Below the pieces are notes generated by a model, which was not told the origin of the DNA, searched no databases, and was given only the letters and a program-made list of their open reading frames with translations. Both the position numbers and the translations under genes were made by a program. Shown here piece by piece: positions 41,669 through 50,800 of a stretch of 64,000 nucleotides of DNA. The stretch's first letter is position 1; each line of letters begins with the position of its first letter. Origin of the DNA: Microbacterium wangchenii (GTDB lineage Bacteria > Actinomycetota > Actinomycetes > Actinomycetales > Microbacteriaceae); assembly GCF_004564355.1 (NCBI RefSeq), contig NZ_CP038266.1:1364001-1428000 (forward strand). The letters run 5' to 3'.

Positions 41669-42604
41669 TCAGGTCCGAGCGAGGAAGTCGCGCTGGGATG
41701 CTCGCAGCGCCTCGGCCTCCTCCGGCGCGCCGGGGTGGTCCATGTGCCCCGTGGCGCGCACGAAAACCTCTCGCTCGCCGCCGAGGCCGTTCGCGATGGC
41801 GAACTGTCCTGGCGGCGGGACGGCAGGATCGGCGAGGGCAGGTGCGACGTGAGTGGGGACGGTGATCATCGTCGCGGCGGTGGCCGCGTCGAAGTATTGC
41901 AGGACGTCCATCGCCTCCGGGTGCGCTTCGACGTGGCGACGGACCGACTCGCCGCTGCCCGTGCACGGCAGCGTGACGCGCACCGGGTGATGGCCGAAGC
42001 TCGGGATCGACAGGCATGCGGCCGAGATTCGATCCTCCCAGGGGAGCGCGAGGGCGCCGATTCCGCCCCCGAAGCTTCCGCCCACATACGCGACGCGGCC
42101 GGCGACGGCCGGGACGAGTTCGGTCAGCGCGCTCACCGAGCACCACACGTCGGCCGCGCACCCTCCGTGCACGTAGGTCTCGCGATCGGCGATCCCGTGG
42201 AGGACGTGCCGCTCGGCGACCGCCGGGATGCCGTCGGTGAGGCTTCGGGCCCCCATCCCTCTGGCGCAGGCATACAGCACGGCAGCGTGCTCGACGGGCG
42301 CGACGCGCTCGGGCTCGAGCCGTCCGCCGTATCCGTGGCTGACGACCAGGCCGCGCTCGACCCGCCCGTCTGCGGGGAGGGTGAGCCAGCCGCCGAGGCG
42401 CAGCCCGTCCGTGGTCGAGAACTCGACGTCGTACAAGCGCGTTGCCGGCGGAGCGGGCTGTGCGCTCGGGCGAATGACCGGCATCGGGCGGATGTCGCGG
42501 GCCTGCGCATATCGGGCGCCCCAGTACTGCGCGAAGTCCGCGGGGGCGTTGGGGGGTCGGATGGCGAGGAGGCTGTCGATCGTGTACCCGTAGGTCGGAT
42601 CCAT
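41669..42604 (-). CDS. Carbohydrate esterase family 7-type acetyl esterase
   Basis: A 311-aa alpha/beta hydrolase resembling acetyl xylan esterase/cephalosporin C deacetylase. The nucleophile motif GGSFGGG has S177. The oxyanion motif ARGMGAR replaces the usual RGQG, and the catalytic His is probably in ATGHMDH. It has no signal peptide, so it should deacetylate imported oligosaccharides. ATG 42604 is seven nt after a CAGGAT box. The longer ORF upstream is unlikely. Confidence 0.85.
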   Translation of the reverse strand: MDPTYGYTIDSLLAIRPPNAPADFAQYWGARYAQARDIRPMPVIRPSAQPAPPATRLYDVEFSTTDGLRLGGWLTLPADGRVERGLVVSHGYGGRLEPERVAPVEHAAVLYACARGMGARSLTDGIPAVAERHVLHGIADRETYVHGGCAADVWCSVSALTELVPAVAGRVAYVGGSFGGGIGALALPWEDRISAACLSIPSFGHHPVRVTLPCTGSGESVRRHVEAHPEAMDVLQYFDAATAATMITVPTHVAPALADPAVPPPGQFAIANGLGGEREVFVRATGHMDHPGAPEEAEALRASQRDFLART

Positions 42605-42668
42605 GGCACCCATCCTGGCCCACGAGCGAGGCGGTCGATGGTGAAACGATCGCACATTGCGAGGATCT

Positions 42669-42684
42669 GGTAAACCGTGTAACC
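42669..42684 (+). promoter_or_regulatory. Putative LacI operator upstream of sugar ABC operon
   Basis: GGTAAACCGTGTAACC shares 14 of 16 positions with the palindrome before the GH16 gene. It is located between the divergent esterase gene and the ABC operon, 65 bp from the esterase start, so it could control both. Confidence 0.6.
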
Positions 42685-42852
42685 TCACTGCCGTACCAGT
42701 TGCAGTTCCCAGCGACGATATTGTCCTGGCGCCGAGCGCCGCGGATGCCTCGCCGCGACCAAAGGCGCGCGCGGCAGCCGGGGTTCCCCGATCCGCATCG
42801 CGTCTCCGTTTTGCAGCACGCGAAGACGCGTGCAGGACCAGGAGGAGAGCAC

Positions 42853-44136
42853 ATGAGAAGGCACAAGAGGCGCTGGGCCGCAATACCCGCGGTGATCGCG
42901 GCGACGGGACTGCTCGGGGCATGCGGCACGACTGCAGAGCCCGCGGCGGAGGGCCCGGTGACGATCGAATACTGGTCTGGGCTGCAGGGGACGGATGTCC
43001 TCGTCGAGGAGTGGAACGAGGCGAACCCCGATATCCAGGTCGCTCTGTCGACCTCGGACGGCTCCTGGGGCGAGCAGTTCGCGAAGCTCATGGCCGCGCT
43101 CCAGTCCGGAGACGCGCCGTGCCTCATGCTCATGCCCTATGACTACATCCCGTCACTGCTCGTAGCTGACGCGCTCACCGAAGTCACCGACGAAGTCGCC
43201 GGCTACGAGTCCGACTACCTCGAGAGCACATGGGAGCTGGTCAACTACGCCGGGGCCACCTACGGCGTTCCGTCCGGCAGCGGCCCAATGGCCATGTACT
43301 ACCGCGCCGACAAGTTCGCCGAGCTCGGCATCGATGTCCCCGCGACGTGGGAGCAGTTCGAGCAGGCGGCGCGCGATGTCTCCACCAAGGCACCCGGTAC
43401 GTACCTGATCGGGCTCGGTGGCGACTCGCACACCGACTTCATCTCCCTGGTCGGGCAGAAGTCGGACCCGTGGTTCGAGATCTCGGATGACGCATGGAGC
43501 GTGGATATCACCAATCCCGAGTCCGAGGAGGTCGCGGACTACTGGCAGCGACTGCGTGACGAGGGCCTCCTCAACATGACGAACCGCTGGGACCCGACGT
43601 TCTACAACGACCTGAGCGAAGGTCGCCAGCTCGCCGTCATCGGCGGCGCATGGCAGGCGCCACTGCTGGCCGCGAACGTCAGCGGTGGGGCCGGCGAATG
43701 GGCCATCGCCCCGATGCCGAACTGGACCGAAGGCGACGTCGCCTCGTCCTCCAATGGTGGCGGCGCGCAGTTGGCCATCAAGGGCTGCGAGCACCCTGAC
43801 GAGGCCATGCAGTTCGCGAACTGGCTGACCACCGACATGGACGCGATCCTGAGCCTGAAGAGCTTCCCCGCGATGAAGACGGACGAGATGTCGACGCCCG
43901 ACGAGGTCAAGACGTTCTTCGGTGGAGCGGAGATCAACCAGGAACTCGCCGAGTACGCACTCGCGATGCGCCCGTGGCGGTACTCGCCCACGTGGACGGA
44001 GGGCATGACCGTGCTGGGCGACTCCATGTCCGCGTTCAAGGACGGCTCGGGCACGCTCAGCGATCTGCTCGCGACGCTCGAGGCGCAGCAGATCGAGTCG
44101 ATGAAGGCTCTGGGCATCTCGGTCACCGAGCCGTGA
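42853..44136 (+). CDS. Sugar ABC transporter substrate-binding lipoprotein
   Basis: A 427-aa extracytoplasmic solute-binding protein (family 1). A basic N-terminus and hydrophobic stretch lead to the lipobox LLGACG, with the lipid-modified Cys near residue 24. The mature part shows the family pattern (TIEYWSGLQGTDVLVEEWNE). ATG 42853 has GGAGGAG five nt upstream. A longer ORF upstream is not supported. It is first gene of the importer operon. No ATPase is encoded nearby, so a shared MsiK-type ATPase is likely. Confidence 0.93.
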   Translation: MRRHKRRWAAIPAVIAATGLLGACGTTAEPAAEGPVTIEYWSGLQGTDVLVEEWNEANPDIQVALSTSDGSWGEQFAKLMAALQSGDAPCLMLMPYDYIPSLLVADALTEVTDEVAGYESDYLESTWELVNYAGATYGVPSGSGPMAMYYRADKFAELGIDVPATWEQFEQAARDVSTKAPGTYLIGLGGDSHTDFISLVGQKSDPWFEISDDAWSVDITNPESEEVADYWQRLRDEGLLNMTNRWDPTFYNDLSEGRQLAVIGGAWQAPLLAANVSGGAGEWAIAPMPNWTEGDVASSSNGGGAQLAIKGCEHPDEAMQFANWLTTDMDAILSLKSFPAMKTDEMSTPDEVKTFFGGAEINQELAEYALAMRPWRYSPTWTEGMTVLGDSMSAFKDGSGTLSDLLATLEAQQIESMKALGISVTEP

Positions 44137-45050
44137 CACGCCGCACCCCGGGCGGGACCGCCTCGCGGCGGTCCCGCCCCCCGCTCGCATTGACGGTCCT
44201 GGTCGGACCGTTCGTGATCCTCTTCCTGGTGGTCTACTTGATCCCGCTCGGCTACTCGCTCGTTCGCAGCGTGTTCCGCAAACAGACGTCGGGAATCGGG
44301 ATCGGCCCGCCTACGGACGTCTTCGTCGGCCTCGCGAACTACGTGGATGTCGTGACCTCACCGGTCTTCTGGGAGGGCATCCTCCGGGTCTTCGGTTACG
44401 GGCTCATCCAGATCCCCGTGATGCTCGTGGTCGCGATGGCGATCGCGCTCCTCATCGACTCCCGTGCGGCGAGGGGCCGTGGGGTCTTCCGGCTCTCGAG
44501 CTTCCTCCCTTACGCGATTCCCGGCATCGTGGCGTCGCTCCTGTGGGCGTACCTCTATGTTCCTCAGCTGAGCCCGGTCATCCAGCTGGTTCAGTCCTGG
44601 GGGTGGGACATCGATCTGCTGGGAGCTCCGACCGTGCTGTTCTCGATCGCGAACATCGCCATCTGGTCGTGGGCCGGGTACAACGTGATCATCTACACAG
44701 CCGCACTGCAGTCGATCCCGAAGGAGGTGATCGAGGCAGCGCAGATCGATGGCGCCAACGGCTGGGTTCTGGCGATGCGGATCAAGGCACCGTTGATCCG
44801 GGGTCCGATCGCGCTGACGGCATTGCTGTCGACCATCGGCTCCATCCAGCTCTTCAACGAGCCGGTGGTGTTGCGAACCATCACCACCGCTATCGGCGCC
44901 GAATGGACACCGATGATGCTCGCGTACAACGCGACGTTCGCTGCCAACAATTTCGAGCGCGGTTCGGCCATCTCCGTGCTGATCGCGATCATCGCCGGCA
45001 TCCTCGCCATCGTCTACCGCAAGCTGTCCACCCGAGGAAGTGAGTCCTGA
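44133..45050 (+). CDS. Sugar ABC transporter permease (MalF/UgpA type)
   Basis: A 305-aa protein with six predicted membrane helices and the EAA loop (EVIEAAQIDGANGWVLAMRI) that contacts the ATPase. The GTG start overlaps the binding-protein stop. Its first codons contain a strong RNA hairpin (44150-44179). Confidence 0.92.
   Translation: MTRRTPGGTASRRSRPPLALTVLVGPFVILFLVVYLIPLGYSLVRSVFRKQTSGIGIGPPTDVFVGLANYVDVVTSPVFWEGILRVFGYGLIQIPVMLVVAMAIALLIDSRAARGRGVFRLSSFLPYAIPGIVASLLWAYLYVPQLSPVIQLVQSWGWDIDLLGAPTVLFSIANIAIWSWAGYNVIIYTAALQSIPKEVIEAAQIDGANGWVLAMRIKAPLIRGPIALTALLSTIGSIQLFNEPVVLRTITTAIGAEWTPMMLAYNATFAANNFERGSAISVLIAIIAGILAIVYRKLSTRGSES
44150..44179 (+). promoter_or_regulatory. Perfect RNA hairpin at the binding protein-permease junction
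   Basis: GGGCGGGACCGCC pairs with GGCGGTCCCGCCC across a TCGC loop (13 bp, no mismatch). It begins 13 nt after the binding-protein stop codon, inside the permease coding region. It lacks a T-tract. Such hairpins protect upstream mRNA from 3' decay and can raise the binding protein over the permeases. Confidence 0.7.
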
Positions 45051-45889
45051 TGCACAGGCCCGCATGGAGCAGCCGGCTCATCGTCAACGGGGTGCTGGTG
45101 CTTACGGCCGTCTACTTCCTGTTCCCCGTGTGGTGGCTCCTGGTCTCGGCGACGAAATCGAACGCCGACCTGTTCTCCTCGAACGGCTTCTGGTTCGCGG
45201 AGATGAACCTCATCGAGAACATCCAGGCCGTCTTCGCACGCGACGGAGGCCTGTACCCGATCTGGTTCGGGAACTCCGTCGGCTACGGATTGGCCGCGGC
45301 GATCGGTGCCACCATCACGTCGGGCGCGTGCGGTTATGCGCTCGCGAAGTTCCGCTTCCCGGGAGACAAGCTCATCTTCGGCGGCGTCGTCGCGGGACTG
45401 CTCATCCCCGGCGCCCTGCTCACCGTGCCCCTCTATCTGGTGGCGGCGTCCGTCGGTGCCACCAACACGATCTGGTCGATCATCATCCCCTCGATCATCA
45501 GCCCGTTCGGGGTGTACCTGTGCCGGGTGTACGCGGAAGGCGCTGTGCCGGACGAGATCATCGAGTCCGCGCGGATGGACGGAGCCGGCGAACTCCGCAT
45601 CTTCGGGCAGATCACCGGGCGGATCATGGCTCCGGCGCTGGCCACCGTCGGTCTGTTCAGCTTCGTCGGTGCCTGGAACGGGTTCATGCTCCCGCTCATC
45701 ATGCTCTCCGACCGGAGTCTCTATCCGGTGACGCTCGGGCTGTACGCGTGGCAGGCCGACAAAGGCGCGGCGACGTACAACCTGATCCTGGCCGGCTCAC
45801 TGCTCACGGTCATCCCGCTGGTCATCGGTTTCTTCCTGATGCAACGGTTCCTGCGGACGGGCCTGACGCTCGGATCTGTGAAGGGCTGA
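45050..45889 (+). CDS. Sugar ABC transporter permease (MalG/UgpE type)
   Basis: A 279-aa inner-membrane permease with six helices and the EAA loop (EIIESARMDGAGELRIFGQI). Its ATG overlaps the stop of the previous permease by one base (TGATG). The GH42 gene starts three nt after its stop, so transport and hydrolysis are translationally linked. Confidence 0.93.
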   Translation: MHRPAWSSRLIVNGVLVLTAVYFLFPVWWLLVSATKSNADLFSSNGFWFAEMNLIENIQAVFARDGGLYPIWFGNSVGYGLAAAIGATITSGACGYALAKFRFPGDKLIFGGVVAGLLIPGALLTVPLYLVAASVGATNTIWSIIIPSIISPFGVYLCRVYAEGAVPDEIIESARMDGAGELRIFGQITGRIMAPALATVGLFSFVGAWNGFMLPLIMLSDRSLYPVTLGLYAWQADKGAATYNLILAGSLLTVIPLVIGFFLMQRFLRTGLTLGSVKG

Positions 45890-45892
45890 CAC

Positions 45893-47947
45893 ATGATCTG
45901 GTACGGCTGCGACTACAACCCCGAACAGTGGGATGCTGCGACGATCGATGAGGATCTCCGCCTCATGCGCGAGGCCGGGGTGAACCTCGTCACCCTGGGC
46001 GTTTTCGCCTGGGCGATCATCGAGCCGGCTCCGGGCGAGTACCGGTTCGAGTGGCTCGACGACCTGATCGACCGCCTCGGCGAGGCGGGAATCGCGGTGG
46101 ACCTCGCGACGGCGAGCGCGTCGACGCCGGCGTGGCTCGGTGATCTGGATCCGGAGCTGGCGTCGATCGACGAGTACGGCCGACGCAGGTCCGGTGGCAC
46201 CCGCGGGCATCATTGCCCGAGCTCGGCGGTCTACCGGAGCGCGTCGCGGCGTTTGACGGCCGAACTCGCTCGGCGGTACGCGCTGAACCCCACGGTGGTC
46301 ATGTGGCATTCGGGGAACGAGTTCGGCGGCGCCGCGGCATGTTTCTGCGGCCGGTGCCGCACGCAGTTCGTGGGTTGGCTGCGCCGCAGATACGGGGAGC
46401 TGGATGCGCTCAATGACGCGTGGGGCACGGCCTTCTGGTCCCTTCGATTCGGAAGTTGGGACCAGATCCAGCCGCCCGGGGCCACCTCCGACTTCGGCAA
46501 CCCGGCACAGTACCTCGACTGGAATCGGTTCCGATCCGATCTGCTGCTCGGCCAGTTCACCGCCGAGCGCGACCTGATCAAGGCGGTTGCTCCGCACGCT
46601 CAGGTCATGACCAACTTCATGGGGCTGTTCCACGGTCTCGATTACTGGAAATGGGCGCGTGCGGAGGATCTCGTCACCGACGACACCTATCCCGACCCCA
46701 ACGATCCGTGCGGTGCGCGCGATAACGCGCTCCACATCGACCTCATGCGCTCGCTGGCCGAGGGCAAGGAGCTGATCATCCTCGAACAGGCCGTCGGCGC
46801 GGTGCAGTGGCGAGACGTCAACACGCCCAAACGCCCGGGGCAGTTCCGGCTGTGGTCGATGCAGGCGGTCGCGCGCGGCGCTCAGGGCATCTGCCAGTTC
46901 CAGTGGCGGGCCTCGATTCGTGGCGCCGAGACGTTCCACTCGGGCATGGTCGGCCACGCGGGGCCGGTCGGGCGGCGCTGGGCCGAGGTCGTCGGGCTCG
47001 GCGGCGATCTCGCGACGATCGAGACCGCAGTCCGCGACCGCGTGGATGCCGGCGTGGCCATCATGCTGGACTGGAACAGCCTGTGGGCCCGGCGCGAGGT
47101 GCACGGCCCGGACGCCGACGCACCGGACGGCGAGCTGCGCCGATGGCACGCGGCGTTCTTCGAACTCGGCATCGCCACCGACTTCGTCTCGGTCGACTCG
47201 GACCTCGACACCTATCGTCTCCTGGTGCTCCCGAGCCACTTCCTCGTCTCCGAGTCGACGGCGCAGCGCATCTCCGCGTTCGTCGCGGCGGGCGGTCATG
47301 TGGTCGGCACCCATCTCACGGGTGTGGTCGATGACACCCTCGGCGTGCATCTGAGCGGGTACCCGGGACCGCTCAGCGAACTCTTCGGGGTCCGGGTGCT
47401 CGAGCACTGGCCGCTCGCTGAGATCCCGTCCCCCGCTCCGGGTGCGGCCCGGATCTCCGCGGCGGTCGGCTCGCCTCACCCCGGCCGGCTCGTGCGCCGT
47501 GACGGTGAGGGCGAACTGGCCTACGCGCGCTTCGCGGAACACGTGCAGCTCCTCGACCTCGAACCGCGAGCGGAAGCCGTCGCGACGTTCATCGGCGGCG
47601 ATCTCGAGGCCGCCCCGGTCATCACGAGTCGCGCACACGGCGCGGGACGCGCGACGTACCTCGCTGCCTCACTGGATGAGGCGTCGCTGATCGCCACGGC
47701 CGGCCGGCTCGCGGCCGATGCCGGGATCGGCCCGACGCTGCCCGACCTGCCGCCTGGAATCGAGGCGGTCCGTCGTGGGCGATACCTGTTCCTCCTCAAT
47801 CACGGCGACCTTGAGCGCACGGTCGACGTCACCTCCGCTCATGTCACCGATCCGGCGGACGGCCGAATCCGCGTCGCGCCCCGGGACGTCCGCATCATCG
47901 CCCTCGCCGCGGATGACGGGCACGAAGGAGAACGACATGTCGGTTGA
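45893..47947 (+). CDS. Beta-galactosidase, GH42 family
   Basis: A 684-aa cytoplasmic enzyme that removes terminal beta-galactose. It starts with WYGCDYNPEQW, a hallmark of GH42. The acid/base is E143 (HSGNEFGG) and the nucleophile E298 (IILEQAVG). C108, C150, C152 and C155 match the zinc-binding cysteine cluster seen in some GH42 enzymes. A trimerisation domain and beta-domain follow. The last 11 bases overlap the next gene. Confidence 0.93.
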   Translation: MIWYGCDYNPEQWDAATIDEDLRLMREAGVNLVTLGVFAWAIIEPAPGEYRFEWLDDLIDRLGEAGIAVDLATASASTPAWLGDLDPELASIDEYGRRRSGGTRGHHCPSSAVYRSASRRLTAELARRYALNPTVVMWHSGNEFGGAAACFCGRCRTQFVGWLRRRYGELDALNDAWGTAFWSLRFGSWDQIQPPGATSDFGNPAQYLDWNRFRSDLLLGQFTAERDLIKAVAPHAQVMTNFMGLFHGLDYWKWARAEDLVTDDTYPDPNDPCGARDNALHIDLMRSLAEGKELIILEQAVGAVQWRDVNTPKRPGQFRLWSMQAVARGAQGICQFQWRASIRGAETFHSGMVGHAGPVGRRWAEVVGLGGDLATIETAVRDRVDAGVAIMLDWNSLWARREVHGPDADAPDGELRRWHAAFFELGIATDFVSVDSDLDTYRLLVLPSHFLVSESTAQRISAFVAAGGHVVGTHLTGVVDDTLGVHLSGYPGPLSELFGVRVLEHWPLAEIPSPAPGAARISAAVGSPHPGRLVRRDGEGELAYARFAEHVQLLDLEPRAEAVATFIGGDLEAAPVITSRAHGAGRATYLAASLDEASLIATAGRLAADAGIGPTLPDLPPGIEAVRRGRYLFLLNHGDLERTVDVTSAHVTDPADGRIRVAPRDVRIIALAADDGHEGERHVG

Positions 47948-49121
47948 CTGCCGGTTCGGAGCCAACTACACGCCCTCGAAGGCCTGGCTGTACGGCTGGA
48001 TCGACTGGGACGCCGCCTCGATCCGGCGCGACCTGGAGGCGATCGCCGGGCTCGGGCTCGACCACATCCGACTGCAGTGCCTGTGGACGTACTTCCAGCC
48101 CAACCGCACATTCGTGAGCCCCACGATGCTCACGCGATTGACCGAAGTCGTGGAGATGGCCGCCGAGTGCGGTCTCGATGTCGTCATCTGCGTGCTCAAC
48201 GGGTGGATGTCCGGCACCTTCTTCCGTCCACTGTGGCAGCGCGAGTCGACGAATCTGTTCACCGACCCCGAGGCGCTCGACGCTGAGCGGCGCTTGATCA
48301 CGGCGGTGGCCGGCGCAGTCGAGGGCCACCGGAACGTCCTCGGGATCGACATCGGCAACGAGCCCAACGCGCTCGCGTCGTACCGCGGGAACGATGTGAC
48401 GCGGAGCGAGGGCGACGCGTGGGCAAACATGCTGCTTGAGCACTCCGAGCGTGTGATGCCGGGCGGACTGCACACGATCGGCGTCGACCATATGCCGTGG
48501 CTGCGCGATGACGCGCCGTTCAGCCGTGAGCACCTCGGGGAAGCGGGTGCGGTGACGAGCATCCATTCGTGGGTCTACTTCACGGGTGCGCTCGAACGCT
48601 ATGGCAGGGACGGCACGGGGACGCTCCACCTTGCCCGGTACCTGATCGAACTGGGCCGGGCGTACGGTCGGCCGGTCGGCCGGCCGGTGTGGTTGCAGGA
48701 GATCGGCGTCTCCACGGAGTGGGTTCCGGACGACGCGCTGCCCGAATTCGCGGCCGCGCTGCTGCGGAACGCCCTGATCGCGAAGCCGTGGGGTGTCACC
48801 TGGTGGTGCTCCCACGACATCGACCGTTCACTCACGGGCTTCGACGAGCTCGAGTACGACCTCGGCCTGCTGACCGTGGACAATCAGGTCAAGCCCGTGG
48901 GCGCCGCGCTCGCGGAGGTGATCGCGGCGCATCGCCGCGGTGCGGCGCGCGACCCAGGCGACTTCGCCCGTCCCCGGCCGGAGCTCGTGCTGCCGGAGGG
49001 TCAGGTGCCGGACCTCGCCTTCGCGGACGGCTATTTCGATCTCGTTGCTCGCGGCGAGGATCCCGTCATCGTGTGCGAGAAGACCGCGATCGTCCGGTCG
49101 AGCCGGGTCTCGCAGGTTTGA
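47937..49121 (+). CDS. GH5-like glycoside hydrolase
   Basis: A 394-aa clan-A-type TIM-barrel protein. The acid/base is probably E142 in GIDIGNEPN and the nucleophile E255 in VWLQEIGVST, as in GH5 and related mannanase/glucanase families. ATG 47937 has GAAGGAG six nt upstream. It has no signal peptide, so it should act on imported oligosaccharides together with the GH42 enzyme. The exact GH family and linkage are uncertain. Confidence 0.82.
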   Translation: MSVDCRFGANYTPSKAWLYGWIDWDAASIRRDLEAIAGLGLDHIRLQCLWTYFQPNRTFVSPTMLTRLTEVVEMAAECGLDVVICVLNGWMSGTFFRPLWQRESTNLFTDPEALDAERRLITAVAGAVEGHRNVLGIDIGNEPNALASYRGNDVTRSEGDAWANMLLEHSERVMPGGLHTIGVDHMPWLRDDAPFSREHLGEAGAVTSIHSWVYFTGALERYGRDGTGTLHLARYLIELGRAYGRPVGRPVWLQEIGVSTEWVPDDALPEFAAALLRNALIAKPWGVTWWCSHDIDRSLTGFDELEYDLGLLTVDNQVKPVGAALAEVIAAHRRGAARDPGDFARPRPELVLPEGQVPDLAFADGYFDLVARGEDPVIVCEKTAIVRSSRVSQV

Positions 49122-49141
49122 CCGGGTCGCCCGCGTTTCAC

Positions 49142-50800
49142 TCAGCCCGCGGAGAGGTCACGTCGGCGGAAGCCCGCGACGGCGACCACGATCAGTGCAA
49201 GCGCTGCCGTTCCCAGGCCGATCAGGTGCGCCGGGTTGAGCGGCGTCGCGGGATACTCGCGGATCCACCAGAACGGCGACAGCGCCCTGAGTGCGTCGGG
49301 GAGGTTTAGGAGGACGCCGAAGAACGTGTCGATGACGACGTACGCGAACAGCGTCCACGCAAGCGGGGTCGCTCGAGGTGTCCACGCGTAGAGCGCGGCG
49401 GTGAACGCGAGCATCACGTCGATGGCGAGCGAGAACGCCCCGGCACTGGTGAGCAGGGTTCCGAGGCTGACGTCGCCCCCGGAGATGAAGACTCCGATCC
49501 ACAGGGCGACCGCGCCGCCCACGGCGACCAGAACGAATGTGCCCAGCCCGACCACCGTCAGATGCGAGAGCAGCACGGTGGCCCGCGGTACGGGGCGCGA
49601 CAGGGTCATTCCCAGGCGCCCCTCCTCCTCTTCGGACTTGATGCGCAAGGTCGTGGCGATGGCGTAAACGGCGGCGGCGAGCGCGTTGTGCAGCATCATC
49701 AGGCCCAAGAACGCCGCCAGCGGATCGCCTCCGAAGATCGCCGCGGTGAGGTCGTTCTGATCCGCGATGTCCCGTAGGACGTCGCCGAAGCCTTCGCCGA
49801 CGAACAGGCCGGTGAGTCCGAACATCGCGACGCAGCCGACGAGCCACGACAGCAGCGAGGTCCGCTGCTGTCGGAGGGCCAGCGCGAATGGATGGGATAA
49901 GGCGGGCGCTGCGTCGGAGCGACCCGCGCGTTCGGGCAGGAGCGCATCGCCGAGGTCTCGACGCGATGCGAGGAGAGCGCCGATCGCGATGGTGAGGATG
50001 ATCGCGACCACGCTCAGCCCGAGCGGCCACACCCGCAGGTCGACGTACGCCCTCAACTGCTGCGGCCAGGCGAGGGGCGAGAACCAGGAGAGCGGGCTGC
50101 CGTGCTGCTGCACGATGTCCCCCAGACCACGGATCATCAATGCGAGCCCGAGGGCAGCCATGGCCAGACCTGACGCGCCTCGTGGGTGCGGGGTGAGCTG
50201 GCAGGTGACCGTGGCGACCCCAGCGAACACCAGCGCAGTCGTCAGGAGGCCGGCCATCATCGCGACGGTGTCGGCAACGGGCAGCCCTGCAGCGACCAGA
50301 AGCCCGCTGCCCAGGAGGGCGAAAGCTGCATCCGCGATCACGACCAGAAGGAAGGCGGCCACCTGCGCCGCGTGTCGCCCGACAGGCAGAGCGCGAACCA
50401 GCTCGGCCCGGCCGCTTGCTTCCTCAGAGCGGGTGTTGCGGGTGATCTGGAGGATGTTCATGACCGCCAGGAGCACTATGAGCCAGATGGTCATCTCGTT
50501 GGCGAACATCGCGCCGGCGGTGTAGGCGTCCGTTCCGTAGCCCGGGCCGCTGAGAAAGACGCCACCCGGGTTGGATATGGATGCGGCGCGGTTCTGGCGG
50601 TCCTCTGCCGTCGGGTAGAGCGCGCTGGTCGCTGTCGCGTAGTACACGCAGAACACTGCGAGCGACCCGACCCACACGGCCAGGCGCCTCCAGTCGCGTC
50701 GGAGCAGGAACCGCAGAAGGTGTCCGGTGCCCGCCGTGGCCGAAACCCAGATGGGTGTCTGACCCATGGGGCGGGTGCGCGCGACAGTTTCCGACGTCAT
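49142..50800 (-). CDS. ABC-2 type exporter permease
   Basis: A 552-aa membrane protein with about 12 hydrophobic helices arranged as two related halves, each preceded by a cytoplasmic stretch (LRFLLRRDWRRLAVW, LALRQQRTSLLSWLV). This matches the actinobacterial exporter permeases annotated as tetronasin or polyketide exporters. ATG overlaps the stop of the ATPase gene by four bases. The substrate is unknown. Confidence 0.87.
   Translation of the reverse strand: MTSETVARTRPMGQTPIWVSATAGTGHLLRFLLRRDWRRLAVWVGSLAVFCVYYATATSALYPTAEDRQNRAASISNPGGVFLSGPGYGTDAYTAGAMFANEMTIWLIVLLAVMNILQITRNTRSEEASGRAELVRALPVGRHAAQVAAFLLVVIADAAFALLGSGLLVAAGLPVADTVAMMAGLLTTALVFAGVATVTCQLTPHPRGASGLAMAALGLALMIRGLGDIVQQHGSPLSWFSPLAWPQQLRAYVDLRVWPLGLSVVAIILTIAIGALLASRRDLGDALLPERAGRSDAAPALSHPFALALRQQRTSLLSWLVGCVAMFGLTGLFVGEGFGDVLRDIADQNDLTAAIFGGDPLAAFLGLMMLHNALAAAVYAIATTLRIKSEEEEGRLGMTLSRPVPRATVLLSHLTVVGLGTFVLVAVGGAVALWIGVFISGGDVSLGTLLTSAGAFSLAIDVMLAFTAALYAWTPRATPLAWTLFAYVVIDTFFGVLLNLPDALRALSPFWWIREYPATPLNPAHLIGLGTAALALIVVAVAGFRRRDLSAG

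Noticed and set aside
42625..42655. GTGAAACGATCGCAC as a further LacI-type operator
   Set aside because: Only the central CGATCG is palindromic, and it does not match the GGTAAACC motif shared by the other two sites.
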